A stretch of 64,000 bases of DNA, from the NCBI RefSeq assembly GCF_030296695.1, contig NZ_AP027737.1, positions 2,418,001 to 2,482,000 on the forward strand, in the 5' to 3' direction. Shown piece by piece: positions 37,922 to 47,743 of the stretch (its first letter is position 1; the number at the start of each line of letters is the position of its first letter). The notes under the pieces were generated by a model. It searched no databases. It had not been told where the DNA came from and saw only the letters and a list, made by a program, of their open reading frames with translations. Source of the DNA: Agromyces mangrovi. GTDB lineage: Bacteria > Actinomycetota > Actinomycetes > Actinomycetales > Microbacteriaceae. Made by a program: the position numbers and the translations under genes.

Positions 37922-37987
37922 CCGCCCCGCGGCATCCGCTCGACTGAACTCGGGGCCCGGCCGGCTGTGGGCCCGACCTGCGCCGGG

Positions 37988-38647
37988 TCAGGACGCCGGG
38001 GGAGGCGGGTCGACCGTGAGGTCGACGTGCTCGCCGCTCACGAGGATCTCGGCCGACAGGCGCTCGAGGTGCGCGCGGGCGAGGCCGGCGAAGTCGAGCG
38101 TGCCGCCTGAGAGCACCCACTGCAGCTGGAGCCCGTCGGAGACGGCGATGCACTCCCGCGCGATCGCCTCGTAGTCGCGGTCAGGGCGGAGGGTGCCGGC
38201 ATCGACGCCCTCCTGGAAGCGCTGGGTGAGGTCGGCGATGACGCGGTCGTAGCGCGCGACGAAGAGCTCGTGCGCGGCGCTCGTGCGGTCGGCCGCCTCG
38301 CCGCCCATGTGTACGAAGAGTTCCATGAGCCCGGGCTGGGTCGTGAACAGCTGCCGGAGCCGATACATCAGGCGCAGTGTCCCCGTGCCGTCGGTGTCGG
38401 TCGGGGACTCGAACGCGACGCGCGCCGACTCGTCGAAGCGGCGCTCGGCGACCGCGAGCAGGAGGTGCTGCTTGGTGGGGAAGTGGTGCATGAGGCCCGG
38501 CGTCGTGATGCCGACGTCCTTGGCGATGTCGGCGAGCGAGGTCGTCGCGTAGCCGGTCTCCATGAAGCGCTCGGTCGCCCGGTCGATGATGCGCTCGCGT
38601 CGCTCGATGCCCGTCGCGTACTTGCCGCGCGGTCCCGTGGCTGCCAT
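37988..38647 (-). CDS. TetR family regulator
   Basis: 219 residues. HTH at about 15-62 (TTSLADIAKDVGITTPGLMHHFPTKQHLL) and a C-terminal effector domain. Divergent from the GH106-like gene with palindromic sites in the 148-base gap; the likely role is to repress that glycosidase until its substrate or product is present. Confidence 0.9.
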   Translation of the reverse strand: MAATGPRGKYATGIERRERIIDRATERFMETGYATTSLADIAKDVGITTPGLMHHFPTKQHLLLAVAERRFDESARVAFESPTDTDGTGTLRLMYRLRQLFTTQPGLMELFVHMGGEAADRTSAAHELFVARYDRVIADLTQRFQEGVDAGTLRPDRDYEAIARECIAVSDGLQLQWVLSGGTLDFAGLARAHLERLSAEILVSGEHVDLTVDPPPPAS

Positions 38648-38683
38648 GTCGACACCCTAGTCGGGGCATCCGTTTCAATCTCG

Positions 38684-38762
38684 GATTCAATTGTGAATGC
38701 GTATGGTTTTCAGTCGTCGACTGTGACATGCTGGCACCTGAATCAATCCTGAATCGATTCAG
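38684..38762. promoter_or_regulatory. Operator candidates between tetR and the GH106-like gene
   Basis: CTGAATCGATTCAG (38749-38762) is a perfect 14-base palindrome, preceded by the half-site CTGAATC at 38738. ATTCAATTGTGAAT (about 38686-38699) is a second inverted repeat with ATTCA/TGAAT arms. The stretch is distinctly AT-rich for this genome. The first site lies 34 bases before the GTG start of the glycosidase. Confidence 0.6.
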
Positions 38763-38795
38763 TTTTCATCGATCACATCTCCACGGGAGGAACCT

Positions 38796-41700
38796 GTGTC
38801 TCAACGACGTGACCCAGTACGCACGAACCCCCTGGCGGCCGACCCACCGCCCGCGGCATCCGCCACCCGTCGCCGCGCGGTCGGCGCGCTCTCGGCGACG
38901 GCGCTCGCAGCCGGGCTGCTCGCCGGCGTGACCGTCACGGCACCCGCATCCGCCTCGACCGCCGACGCGGCCGGGAAGGACTGGGGCTTCAACCCGGTCA
39001 CGGCGCTCACCGCCGAGACGTTCGCGAACCCGCCCGCCACCGACCTGCCGTGGGCGCGCGTGAACATGCCCGCTGACGCCGACCCGGCGCTGCTCCAGGA
39101 GCAGATCGAGCAGGCCGCGGCCGCGAACCTCGGCGGCCTCGAGTACGGCCAGGGCGCCTACCCGAACAATGAGCAGCTCGTCGCCATACTCGAGAAGGCC
39201 AACGAGTTGGGCATCAAGGTCAGCCTCAGCCACGGCCCGACCCAGTACCCCGAGGGCTACACGGTCGACGACGACCACGCGCGCAAGACGCTCGTCACGA
39301 GCCGCGCGGCCGTGGCCGGCGGCGAGACGTTCGACGGCGCGCTGCCCGCCCCGTCGGCATCGGCGAACCGCACGACCGTCGTCGCGGTGGTCGCCTACGC
39401 CTGCGACGGCGCCTGCGACGCGAGCGGCGAGGTCGTGCTCGACCCCGACTCGGCGATCGACCTGACCGCCACGCTCACCGGCACGAACACCGACGGCGTC
39501 GAGGGCGGCACGACCGCCGGCGACCTGTCGTGGACGGCCCCCGAGGGCGACGATTGGCAGGTCGTCGTGTTCTGGTCGCGCGGCGTGTTCAACCAGCCCG
39601 ACCCGTTCTCGAGCGAGGGCACGACCAGCTCGTCGCGAGCATGGAGGCCGCCTGGACGCCCGAGATCGTCGCGCTCATGGAGGAGAACGGCGGCGACCTG
39701 TTCTACGACTCGCACTCGAGCGACCGCGGGTCGCCCGACGAGCTGTGGACCAACGACATGGCCGAGGAGTTCTCGGCACGTGCCGGGTACGACCTCACCA
39801 CGAACCTCGCGGGCCTCTTCCCGGCGCAGTTCAGCTTCACCGATGGCACTGCCGAGCGGGTCTACAACGACCTGATCGAGGTGCGCACCGACCTGTGGAT
39901 CGAGAACCACATCGAGCCGCTGCAGGAGTGGATCCGCGACTACGGATGGGTGATGCGACTGCAGCCCGAGGGTGAGCGCAATCCCGACATCCCGATCTAC
40001 GACCAGGCCTACGTGGCGTCCCAGCTCGACCGGCCGGAGCACGAGTCGCTCTTCGCGGTCGACGAGGTCGACAGCTACCTGCCGATCGCCTCGGCGAACC
40101 ACCTCACGGGCAACCCGTGGTACTCGACCGAGTGCTGCGCCGTGCTGTTCGGCGCGAACTCCGAGAGCCTCGGCAGCGTGCAGGCCCGCATGAACAAGAG
40201 CTACGCGGGCGGCATCACGAAGATGGTCTACCACGTGCTGCCGTACGCCGAGAGCGCGAGCAGCCAGTGGCCCGGCTACCACAACTTCGGGGCCGTCGGG
40301 TTCTCGAACGCGTGGGGCGACCGGCAGCCGAACTGGTTCGCCGACGGAGCCGAGGTGAACCTCGACCTCGCCCGCAACCAGCAGGTGCTCACGCAGGGCG
40401 ACGCGAAGGTCGACGTCGCGGTGTACCTGCAGAACTACCTGTACAACCAGCCGTCGACCGTCGACGACGGGTTCCGCATGTGGCGCGACCCCGCGCTCGA
40501 GGAGGCCGGCTACACGCGCGACTACCTGAGCCCCCGCCTGCTCGACCTGCCGAACGTCGTCGTCGACGACGAGCGGCTGGCGACCGAGGGCCCGTCGTAC
40601 GGCGCGCTCATCATCGACTCGACGCTCGAGCCGGCTCGCTTCCCCGACAAGACGGCCATGCCGCTCGACGCCGCCGAGAAGATCCTCGGGTTCGCACGGG
40701 ACGGCCTCCCGGTCATCGTCGTGAGCGACCCGCCGGACCACACCACGGGCAACACCCCCGAGGACGACGCGGCCCTGCAGTCGGTCATCGCCGACCTGCT
40801 CGCGCTCGACAACGTGCACCAGGTCGCCGACGAGGCATCCGTGCCGGCAAAGCTCGCCGAGATCGGCGTCGACCCCGCCGTCGACCCGAGCGAGGAGAGC
40901 GGGCTGCTGAGCGTGCGACGCGTCGACGAGGCATCCGGCACCGACTACTACTGGCTCTACAACCAGGGCATGGTCGGGGCGCCGTCGGGCAGCCCGCGCG
41001 GCTACCAGCAGAACTTCGAGCCCGGCTGGGCCTGCGTCACGCCCGGTACGTTCACCGCGTGCGTCGACCAGGGCGAGGAGATCTCGCTCGAGGTGGCGCT
41101 CGAGGGCGACGGGTACCCGTTCCTGCTCGACGCATCGTCGGGGGAGATCACGCCGATCGGCGAGTACCGGGTGGAGGACGGCCGCGTGGTCGTCGCACTC
41201 GAGCTCGGCATCGACGAGGACACCATCATCGCGCTGGCCGACGACCCCGCCCGCTTCGGCGACGCGGCCCCGGCAACCTGGGTGACCTCGACCGAGGCCG
41301 ACGGCGCCGTGGTGAACGCTGCGGGCGACCTGGTCGTGCGCGCCGACGCGAAGGGCAACTACGCGACGACGCTGAGCGACGGGCGCACCGTGCAGACCCC
41401 GGTCGGCAAGGTGGCATCCGACATCGAGCTGACCGAGTGGACCCTCGCCGTCGAGGACTGGAAGCCGGTCAACGACTACGCGACCACCTTCGGCCTCGCC
41501 GCGACCGAGACGTCGAAGGACGTCGTCGAGGTCGAGCTCGACGGGCTGCTGCCGTGGCCCGAGATCCCCGAGCTGCAGGATGCCTCGGGCGTCGGCACGT
41601 ACACGACCACGTTCGAGCTGTCGAAGTGGGGCGGCGCCGACGGCGCGTACCTCGACCTCGGGCGCGTGTTCGACACGTACGCGCTCTGGGTCAACGGCCA

Positions 41701-41920
41701 GCAGGTGGGCGTCGACCAGCTCGACACCCGCGTCGACGTGAGCGAGTACCTCGTGAAGGGCGAGAACACGGTCGAGGTGCGGGTCGCCACGACCCTGATC
41801 AACCGCCTGCGATCGCTCGACTCGGGCGCCGCGGCCCGCACCGCCTACAATTACGGGATGCTCGGGCCGGTCGTGCTCGACACGTTCGCCGAGAAGGCGA
41901 TCCCCGGCGGGAAGGGGTAG
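38796..41920 (+). CDS. Secreted GH106-like alpha-L-rhamnosidase (frameshifted as read)
   Basis: About 1,041 residues. The GTG at 38796 follows GGGAGG. A Tat-like signal (TRRRAVGALSATALAAGLLAG) ends near residue 53. The catalytic barrel begins LPWARVNMPADADPALL with LGGLEYGQGAYPN, then VVFWSRGVFNQPDPFSSEG; one base is missing near 39617-39623 and the second frame goes on with QLVASMEAAW, MEENGGDLFYDS and IRDYGWVMRLQPEGE. The overall plan fits the GH106 type. A jelly-roll GH2-like C-terminus has YLDLGRVFDTYALWVNGQQVG and LINRLRSLDSG. Acts outside the cell on rhamnosylated glycans or plant glycosides. Family call is from memory of the GH106 pattern; catalytic residues were not assigned. Confidence 0.75.
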
Positions 41921-42050
41921 CAGGCACGACATGCGCGGGCCGCCGGGACCCCTCGGTTCCGGCGGCCCGCGCCGTCGCGCGCGGGTCGTCGGAGACCTCC
42001 CCATCGGGCGGCCCGAATCGGCGAGAATGGAAGCCGACGTGGAGGTGCGC

Positions 42051-42488
42051 ATGGGTGAGCTGACAGAACCGGCGATGGAGCACGGCCCGGGGCACCACGC
42101 CATCGGCTGCCCGGAGTGCTTCGAGGAGCTGCAGCGCAACCAGTTCTGGTGGAAGGCGCGGCCAGACGGCTCGCGGCTGGTGGGGCTCGTGGTCTCGCGC
42201 GACGACATGCCGCCCGTCTACGAGCAGCGCATGGACCTCGCTCGGTTCGGCGTCGACATCCTCGACTTCCGCTACCCCGCGCCCGAGACCGAGGAGAACT
42301 GGGAGCAGCGGCTCGGCCGCCTGTTCGACACGCTCCAGCCGGGCGACGTGCTGGTCGTCGCGAACGAGCGCGCGCTGGGCCGGCAGTCCGACGAGGTCAC
42401 GCGGACGATCCGCGCGCTGGCCAAGCACGGCCTCGTCGTGAAGGTCGTGAACCACGGGGCATCCCACCTCGAGAACGCCCAGGTGTGA
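42051..42488 (+). CDS. Stand-alone serine-recombinase-fold protein without DNA-binding domain
   Basis: 145 residues from the ATG at 42051, with GGAGG seven bases upstream. After a GCPECFEEL motif (CxxC, about 23-26) comes VGLVVSRDD, a FGVDILDFR strand, then LFDTLQPGDVLVVANERALGRQSDEVTRTIRALAKHG. This follows the resolvase catalytic domain: a Ser at the nucleophile position and an ERALGR in place of LDRLGR. There is no C-terminal HTH, so it is not a normal recombinase. The next gene overlaps by GTGA, so the two act together. Function unknown. Confidence 0.6.
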   Translation: MGELTEPAMEHGPGHHAIGCPECFEELQRNQFWWKARPDGSRLVGLVVSRDDMPPVYEQRMDLARFGVDILDFRYPAPETEENWEQRLGRLFDTLQPGDVLVVANERALGRQSDEVTRTIRALAKHGLVVKVVNHGASHLENAQV

Positions 42489-43039
42489 GCGCGCGGCTTC
42501 GCGTGGTCGTGTCGGGCACGCACGCGAGCGGCAAGACGACGCTGATCGACGACTTCGTCGACGCGCACCCCGGCATCGGACGGTGGGGTGATCCGTACGA
42601 GTTGGTCGACGACGCCTTCGATGCACCGGATGCCGCGGCCTTCGCCGAGCAGCTCGCGCTGAGCGCGCACCGCCTGCTGCACGACGACGAATCCGGCACG
42701 GTCATCGCCGAGCGCGGTCCGATCGACTTCCTCGCCTACCTGGCGGCGCTGGTCGAGCTGGGACGCGCCGCGGCCGGCTCGCTCGACCGCGCCCGCGCGA
42801 GAACCGCCGAGGCGATGCAGCGGGTCGACCTGCTCGTCGTACTGCCGCTGCCGTTCCGCGACGACCTGCCCGTCGCCGCCGATGAGGACCCCGAGCTGCG
42901 CGCCGCGATGAACGACGCCCTCCTCGACCTCGTAGACGACCCCGCGCTGGTCGGCGACGCGCGCGTCGTCGAGGTGTCCGGCGACCGTGACGCCCGCCTC
43001 GCGGCGCTCGAGTCGGCGGTCGCGTCGCTGCTCACCTGA
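42485..43039 (+). CDS. P-loop NTPase/kinase of unknown substrate
   Basis: 184 residues from a GTG overlapping the previous stop. Walker A VVSGTHASGKTTLIDDFV (about 8-24) and VIAERGPIDFLAYLAAL as a switch-like region; AAA_28/NadR-like small kinases look like this. Coupled to the resolvase-fold gene. Confidence 0.75.
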   Translation: MSARLRVVVSGTHASGKTTLIDDFVDAHPGIGRWGDPYELVDDAFDAPDAAAFAEQLALSAHRLLHDDESGTVIAERGPIDFLAYLAALVELGRAAAGSLDRARARTAEAMQRVDLLVVLPLPFRDDLPVAADEDPELRAAMNDALLDLVDDPALVGDARVVEVSGDRDARLAALESAVASLLT

Positions 43040-43070
43040 GTCATCCACCGCGGCTTCCTAGACTGGCGGC

Positions 43071-43723
43071 ATGCTCGGGAGCATCGTGCGGGAGATCGTC
43101 ATCGGCGCGTTCGCCGTCGCGATGGTCGGTTGCGCAACGGCCGCCCCTGAGGGGGCCGTTGCACCGTCGGAAGCGGCCCCGATCGCCGATTCGCCGACCT
43201 TCGCCGCAGTCGGCGACTCGATCACCGACGCGAACAGCCCGGACTTCGCGGCGGGCGACCTGGGGTCGGAGTCGTGGGCGACCTACGTCGCCGCCGCCGG
43301 GTTCGCGTTCGCGGGCGGGTGGGCCGAGTGGGGCGCGACGACCGAGCGGATGGCGGCATCGGTGCTGCCGGTCGACGCCGACGCGCTCGTGGTGCTCGCC
43401 GGCACCAACGATGTCGCGCTCGACGTGCCGTTCGACACGTCGGCGGCGAACCTCGACGTGATCGTCGGCACGGTAGGGATCTCCGAGGTGTTCGTGGTGT
43501 CGATCCCGCCGCTCGAGCTGGCGCCGGGGAAGCCGAGACCTACAACGACGCGCTCGCGGCGCTCGCCGAGGATCGCGGTTGGCGCTTCGTCGACGCATCC
43601 GCCGGCCTGCGCACCTCGGACGGCGCATTCCGCGACGGCATGAGCTTCGACGGCGTGCACCCGTCGATGCGCGGCGCGGAGGTGCTCGGCGTCGCGATCG
43701 CGGAGGCGCTCGGCGAGGAGTGA
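43071..43723 (+). CDS. SGNH/GDSL hydrolase lipoprotein (frameshifted as read)
   Basis: About 218 residues. Signal with lipobox MVGC (Cys 21). Block I AVGDSITDANS with the catalytic Ser, block III VVLAGTNDVAL, and block V FDGVHPSMRGAEVLG with the catalytic Asp/His. The frame breaks at the run 43527-43530 (PPLELAPGKP); one added G gives APGEAETYNDALAALAEDRGW and reaches the stop at 43723. An extracellular lipase/esterase or carbohydrate deacetylase. 31 bases after the NTPase stop. Confidence 0.85.
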
Positions 43724-43740
43724 GGTCTCGCCCAACCGGG

Positions 43741-45705
43741 TCAGTCGGTCGCGATGCGGCGGTGCAGGTCGTCGGTCGCCCCGGCGGGGACCTCCTCGGT
43801 GAGCCACGGGCCCGTGCCCTCGCTCGGGTCGAGGATGCCCTCCTCGAGCCAGGCGTAGTCGCCTGCGAGGAGGTGCTTCGCGAGGCGCTCGTCTGCGGCA
43901 TCCGTGTTCTGCCAGAGCTCGTCGAGCAGGCGCTCGGTACGATGACGCGACTGGCGGGCGAACGTGTCGGCGAGCTGGAAGGCCGACCGGCCCCGCTCGG
44001 GGCGCTCCTCGGCGATCATGGCGGCGCGCACGCACGCGGCGGATGCGGCGAAGAGCTCGGCGCCGATGTCGACGACCCGTGCGAGGAAGCCCTGTTTGCG
44101 TTCGAGGCCGCCCTGCCAGCGCGCCATGCCGTAGAAGGTGGCGCGCGCGAGCTTGCGGCTCGTGCGCTCGACGTAGCGCAGGTGCGGCGCGAGCGCGCCG
44201 AACTCGTCGTACGAGGTGGGCAGGTCGCCGGGGCCGGTGACGAGCTGCGGCAGCCACTTCGCGTAGAAGCCGCTGGCGGATGCCGCGGCCTTCAGGCGCT
44301 TCGACAGGTCGAGGTGCGGGTCGATCATGTCGCCCGCCGCGCGCAGGTGCGCGTCGACCGCCTCGCGCGCGATCAGCAGGTGCATGATCTCGGTCGAGCC
44401 CTCGAAGATGCGGTTGATGCGCAGGTCGCGCAGCAGCTGCTCGGCCGGCACGGCGCGTTCGCCGCGGGCGCGCAGCGATTCGGCGGTCTCGAAGCCGCGG
44501 CCGCCGCGTACCTGCACGAGCTCGTCGGCGAGCGTCCAGCCCATCTCCGACGCCCAGAGCTTCGCGAGAGCCGCCTCGATGCGGATGTCCTTGCGATCCT
44601 CGTCGGCCAGCACGCCGGTCAGGTCGACCACCGCCTCAAGCGCGAACGCGGTCGCGGCCAGGAACGACAGCTTGTGCGCGACCGCCGCGTGCTCGCCGAC
44701 CGGGCGGCCCCACTGCACGCGCTCGGCCGACCACTCGCGGGCGATCTTCACGCTCCACTTCGCCGCGCCGGCGCAGATCGCCGGGATCGCGAGGCGGCCG
44801 GCGTTCAGCGTGGTGAGGGCGATCTTCAGCCCGTCGCCCTCGCGGCCGATGAGGTGATCGGCGGGCACGCGCACGCCCTGCAAGGACGTGAGTCCGTTCT
44901 CGATGCCGCGCAGGCCCATGAACGCGTTGCGTCGGTGCACGGTGATGCCCGGGGCATCCGCCTCGACGACGAATGCGCTGATGCCGCCGCGGTGCCCCTC
45001 GGACTTCGGCACCCGCGCCATCACGACGAGGAGTTCTGCGACGACCCCGTTGGTGGTCCAGAGCTTCACGCCGTCGAGCACGTACTCCGAGCCGTCGTCG
45101 CTCGGCACGGCGGTCGCGCGCAGCCGTGCGGGGTCGGAGCCGACCTCGGGTTCGGTCAGCAGGAACGCGCTGATCGCGCCCGCCGCGCAACGCGGCAGCC
45201 ACCGGCGTCGCTGCTCGTCGGTGCCGGCGAGCTTCAGCGGCTCGGGCACGCCGATCGACTGGTGCGCCGACAGCAGCGCGCCGAGGCTCGCGTTCACCGA
45301 GCCGACCATGACCAGCGCGCGGTTGTACGCGAACTGACCGAGCCCGAGCCCGTCGTACTCGACCGGGATCTTCATGCCGAACGCGCCGATCGCCGCGAGC
45401 CCGCGCACGACCTCATCGGGAATCAGCGCATCGCGCTCGATCTGCGTGAAGTCGACGCTGCCGAGGAACGCCTCCAGCTCGGCCAGGAACGCCGCGCCGC
45501 GCTCGGCCTGCTCGGACGGCGGTCGAGGGTGCGGATGGATCAGCCCGACGTCGAACTTGCCGAGATACAGGCCCTTGGCGAAGCTCGGCTTCCGCCACTC
45601 CTGCTCGCGGGCCGCCTCGGCGACCGCGCGCGACTCCTGCTCGTCGACCGCGCGGGAGTCGTGCTCGCCTGCGGGCCGGGCCGTGGTTGCTCGAGTGGCA
45701 CTCAC
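43741..45705 (-). CDS. Acyl-CoA dehydrogenase
   Basis: 654 residues from the GTG at 45705, which has GAGGAG nine bases upstream; a GTG at 45723 adds six residues. The core (about 110-470) has FLLTEPEVGSDPARLRATA for FAD binding, GVKLWTTNG, and EGSTEIMHLLIAREAV with the catalytic-loop Glu. A C-terminal domain of about 170 residues makes it longer than standard 380-residue enzymes, as in the long FadE group. FAD-dependent desaturation of an acyl-CoA, chain length unknown. Its 3' end converges on the SGNH gene, 17 bases away. Confidence 0.92.
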   Translation of the reverse strand: MSATRATTARPAGEHDSRAVDEQESRAVAEAAREQEWRKPSFAKGLYLGKFDVGLIHPHPRPPSEQAERGAAFLAELEAFLGSVDFTQIERDALIPDEVVRGLAAIGAFGMKIPVEYDGLGLGQFAYNRALVMVGSVNASLGALLSAHQSIGVPEPLKLAGTDEQRRRWLPRCAAGAISAFLLTEPEVGSDPARLRATAVPSDDGSEYVLDGVKLWTTNGVVAELLVVMARVPKSEGHRGGISAFVVEADAPGITVHRRNAFMGLRGIENGLTSLQGVRVPADHLIGREGDGLKIALTTLNAGRLAIPAICAGAAKWSVKIAREWSAERVQWGRPVGEHAAVAHKLSFLAATAFALEAVVDLTGVLADEDRKDIRIEAALAKLWASEMGWTLADELVQVRGGRGFETAESLRARGERAVPAEQLLRDLRINRIFEGSTEIMHLLIAREAVDAHLRAAGDMIDPHLDLSKRLKAAASASGFYAKWLPQLVTGPGDLPTSYDEFGALAPHLRYVERTSRKLARATFYGMARWQGGLERKQGFLARVVDIGAELFAASAACVRAAMIAEERPERGRSAFQLADTFARQSRHRTERLLDELWQNTDAADERLAKHLLAGDYAWLEEGILDPSEGTGPWLTEEVPAGATDDLHRRIATD

Positions 45706-45838
45706 GTGAACCTCCTCGTTCACGTTTCACCGTACGCCCGGGCGGCGCGGCGGGGAAGGTCCGGCGGCCGGCAGTGGCCTGCCCGCCCGCTCATGCCTTG
45801 ACGGGCGCGAGCGGACAGGAGTAGCGTCGAGGGCAGAA

Positions 45839-45856
45839 TTCGATCGATCGATCGAA
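45839..45856. promoter_or_regulatory. 18-base perfect palindrome upstream of the hydrolase-glycosyltransferase gene
   Basis: TTCGATCGATCGATCGAA lies 19 bases before the ATG at 45875 and just ahead of its GGGAGG site. Candidate operator, or a simple CGAT repeat. Confidence 0.4.
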
Positions 45857-45874
45857 CAACTCCGGGAGGCGCAC

Positions 45875-47676
45875 ATGCGTTCCGAGACGACGACGACGGG
45901 CATCCGTTACTCGGTGATCGGCGAGACGGGGCCGGCGATCCTGCTGCTGCCGGACCCGTCGACAGGAACGCGGCCCACCTGGCAGTTGCAGGAGACGTAC
46001 CTTGCACGGCACTTCCGCGTGGTCGCCTTCGAGGCGAGCGGTGCGGAGCCCGTTCACCCGATCGCGCCCGATGCCGGAGTCCGGCTCGCCGACGCCGTCG
46101 CGGTCGTCGACGCGTGCGGGGCGGACGCGGTCGTCGTCGTCGGCGCGGCGAGCGGTGCCGCCCTTCCGCTGGAACTCGCGGCGGCGCATCCCGAACGAGT
46201 GCGCGGAGCGGTCTCGATCGCGCGCGACCAGCCGGTTCGGCTCGATCAGGTCGCCCCGCCGGCCCTGTTCATCCAGGGCACCGATCACGAGGACGCGTCA
46301 CCGGGGAGGTGAACCGAACCCTCTCCGACGGGGTCGATTCGCTCGTCCTCCACGGGGCCGGGAGGGCACCGCACGCGACCCGCCCGGTTCGGGTGAACCA
46401 TGCGATCCGCGCGTTCGCCGATCGGGTGTTCGGCATCCGTCGAGACGAGGCGACCGCTTGGACCGCGCCGGGCCCTGAGTCACGCGTCCTCTACATCTCG
46501 TCGCCGATCGGGCTCGGTCACGCCCGTCGCGACCTCGCGATCGCGCGAGCACTGCGGACGCAGCATCCGGATGTCCGAATCGACTGGCTCGCCCAGGACC
46601 CGGTCACCCGCGTGCTCGAGGGGGCGGGCGAGCGCCTGCACCCCGCATCCGCGGCGCTCGGCAGCGAGTCGGCGCACATCGAGCGCCGGAGCGAGGACCA
46701 TCGGCTCGCCGTCTTCAGCGCCATGCAGGAGATGGGGCCGATCCTCCTGCACAACTTCCTCGTGTTCGAGGAGGTCGCGGCTGCGGGCGACTACGACCTG
46801 GTCGTCGCGGACGAGGCCTGGGAGGTCGACTACTTCCTCTTCGAGAATCCGCGCCTGAAGCGGGGCGCACTCGCATGGATGACGGACTTCGTCGGGACGA
46901 TGCCGATCGAGTCGCGCGGCGCGCGCGAGGCGCAGGCGGTCGTCGACGACAACCGCGCGATGCTCGAGCGCGTCGAGCGGAACGGTCGCTTGCGCGACGC
47001 TGCAGTATTCGTCGGTGCGACGGACGACATCGTGCCGTACACGTTCGGGCCGGGCCTGCCGAAGATCCGCGAGTGGACCGAGCAGCACTTCGACTTCTCT
47101 GGCTACATCACCGGGTTCGATCCGGCGGCGCTCGGCTCGAAGGCCGAGTTGCGCGAGCGGCTCGGCTACCGCGATGACGAACGCGTCGTGATCGCCGCGG
47201 TCGGCGGATCGGGCGTCGGCGTCGCACTGCTGCGGCGCGTCGTGGAAGCCGCCGACGCCGTAGCCAGGGCCATCCCCCAGCTGCGCATGATCGTCGTGAC
47301 GGGTCCGCGCATCGACCCCGCGAGCCTGCCGCAGGTGCCGGGCGTCGAGTACCGCGCGTTCGTCCCCGACCTGCACGAGCACCTCGCCGCTTGCGACCTC
47401 GCGATCGTCCAAGGCGGCCTGACGACGACCATGGAGCTGACGGCGGCGAAGGTGCCGTTCATCTATGTTCCGCTGCGCGACCACTTCGAGCAGCGCTTCC
47501 ACGTGCGCGCGCGACTCGAACGGTACCGCGCGGGGCGTTGCATGGAGTACGAGGATCTCTCGCCCGACGTGCTCGCATCGGCCATGGCCGAGGAGATCGA
47601 TCGGCCGATCGCGTACCTCGATGTCGAGACCGACGGGGCGGCACGGGCGGCAGCCCTGCTCGACTGCCTCCTCTGA
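45875..47676 (+). CDS. Alpha/beta-hydrolase-like domain fused to a UGT/MGT-type glycosyltransferase (frameshifted as read)
   Basis: About 600 residues. Residues 1-140 follow the alpha/beta hydrolase fold ([43 protein letters not shown]), but the nucleophile elbow reads GAASGA with Ala where Ser is expected, so it is probably inactive. The frame breaks at the run 46303-46306; one added G gives DASPGEVNRTLSDG and the second part. That part (about 205-600) is a GT-B glycosyltransferase: VLYISSPIGLGHARRDLAIARAL at its start and a C-terminal donor site CDLAIVQGGLTTTMELTAAKVPFIYVP. It would transfer sugar from a nucleotide donor to a lipid or small molecule. An unusual domain pair. Confidence 0.75.
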
Positions 47677-47743
47677 CGGGCAATCGGCCGAGCCGGCCGC
47701 GTTGCCGGCGGGAGCCCTCGCCTGTCACGGCCCTCAGGCGGGA

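Noticed and set aside
42051..42488. Site-specific recombinase marking a mobile element
   Set aside because: No DNA-binding domain, no att-like repeats, no transposase or integrase in the surrounding genes.
45839..45856. CGAT repeat as a microsatellite phase switch
   Set aside because: Only about four CGAT units, upstream of the ribosome site rather than in the coding region; a simple palindrome or operator is enough.
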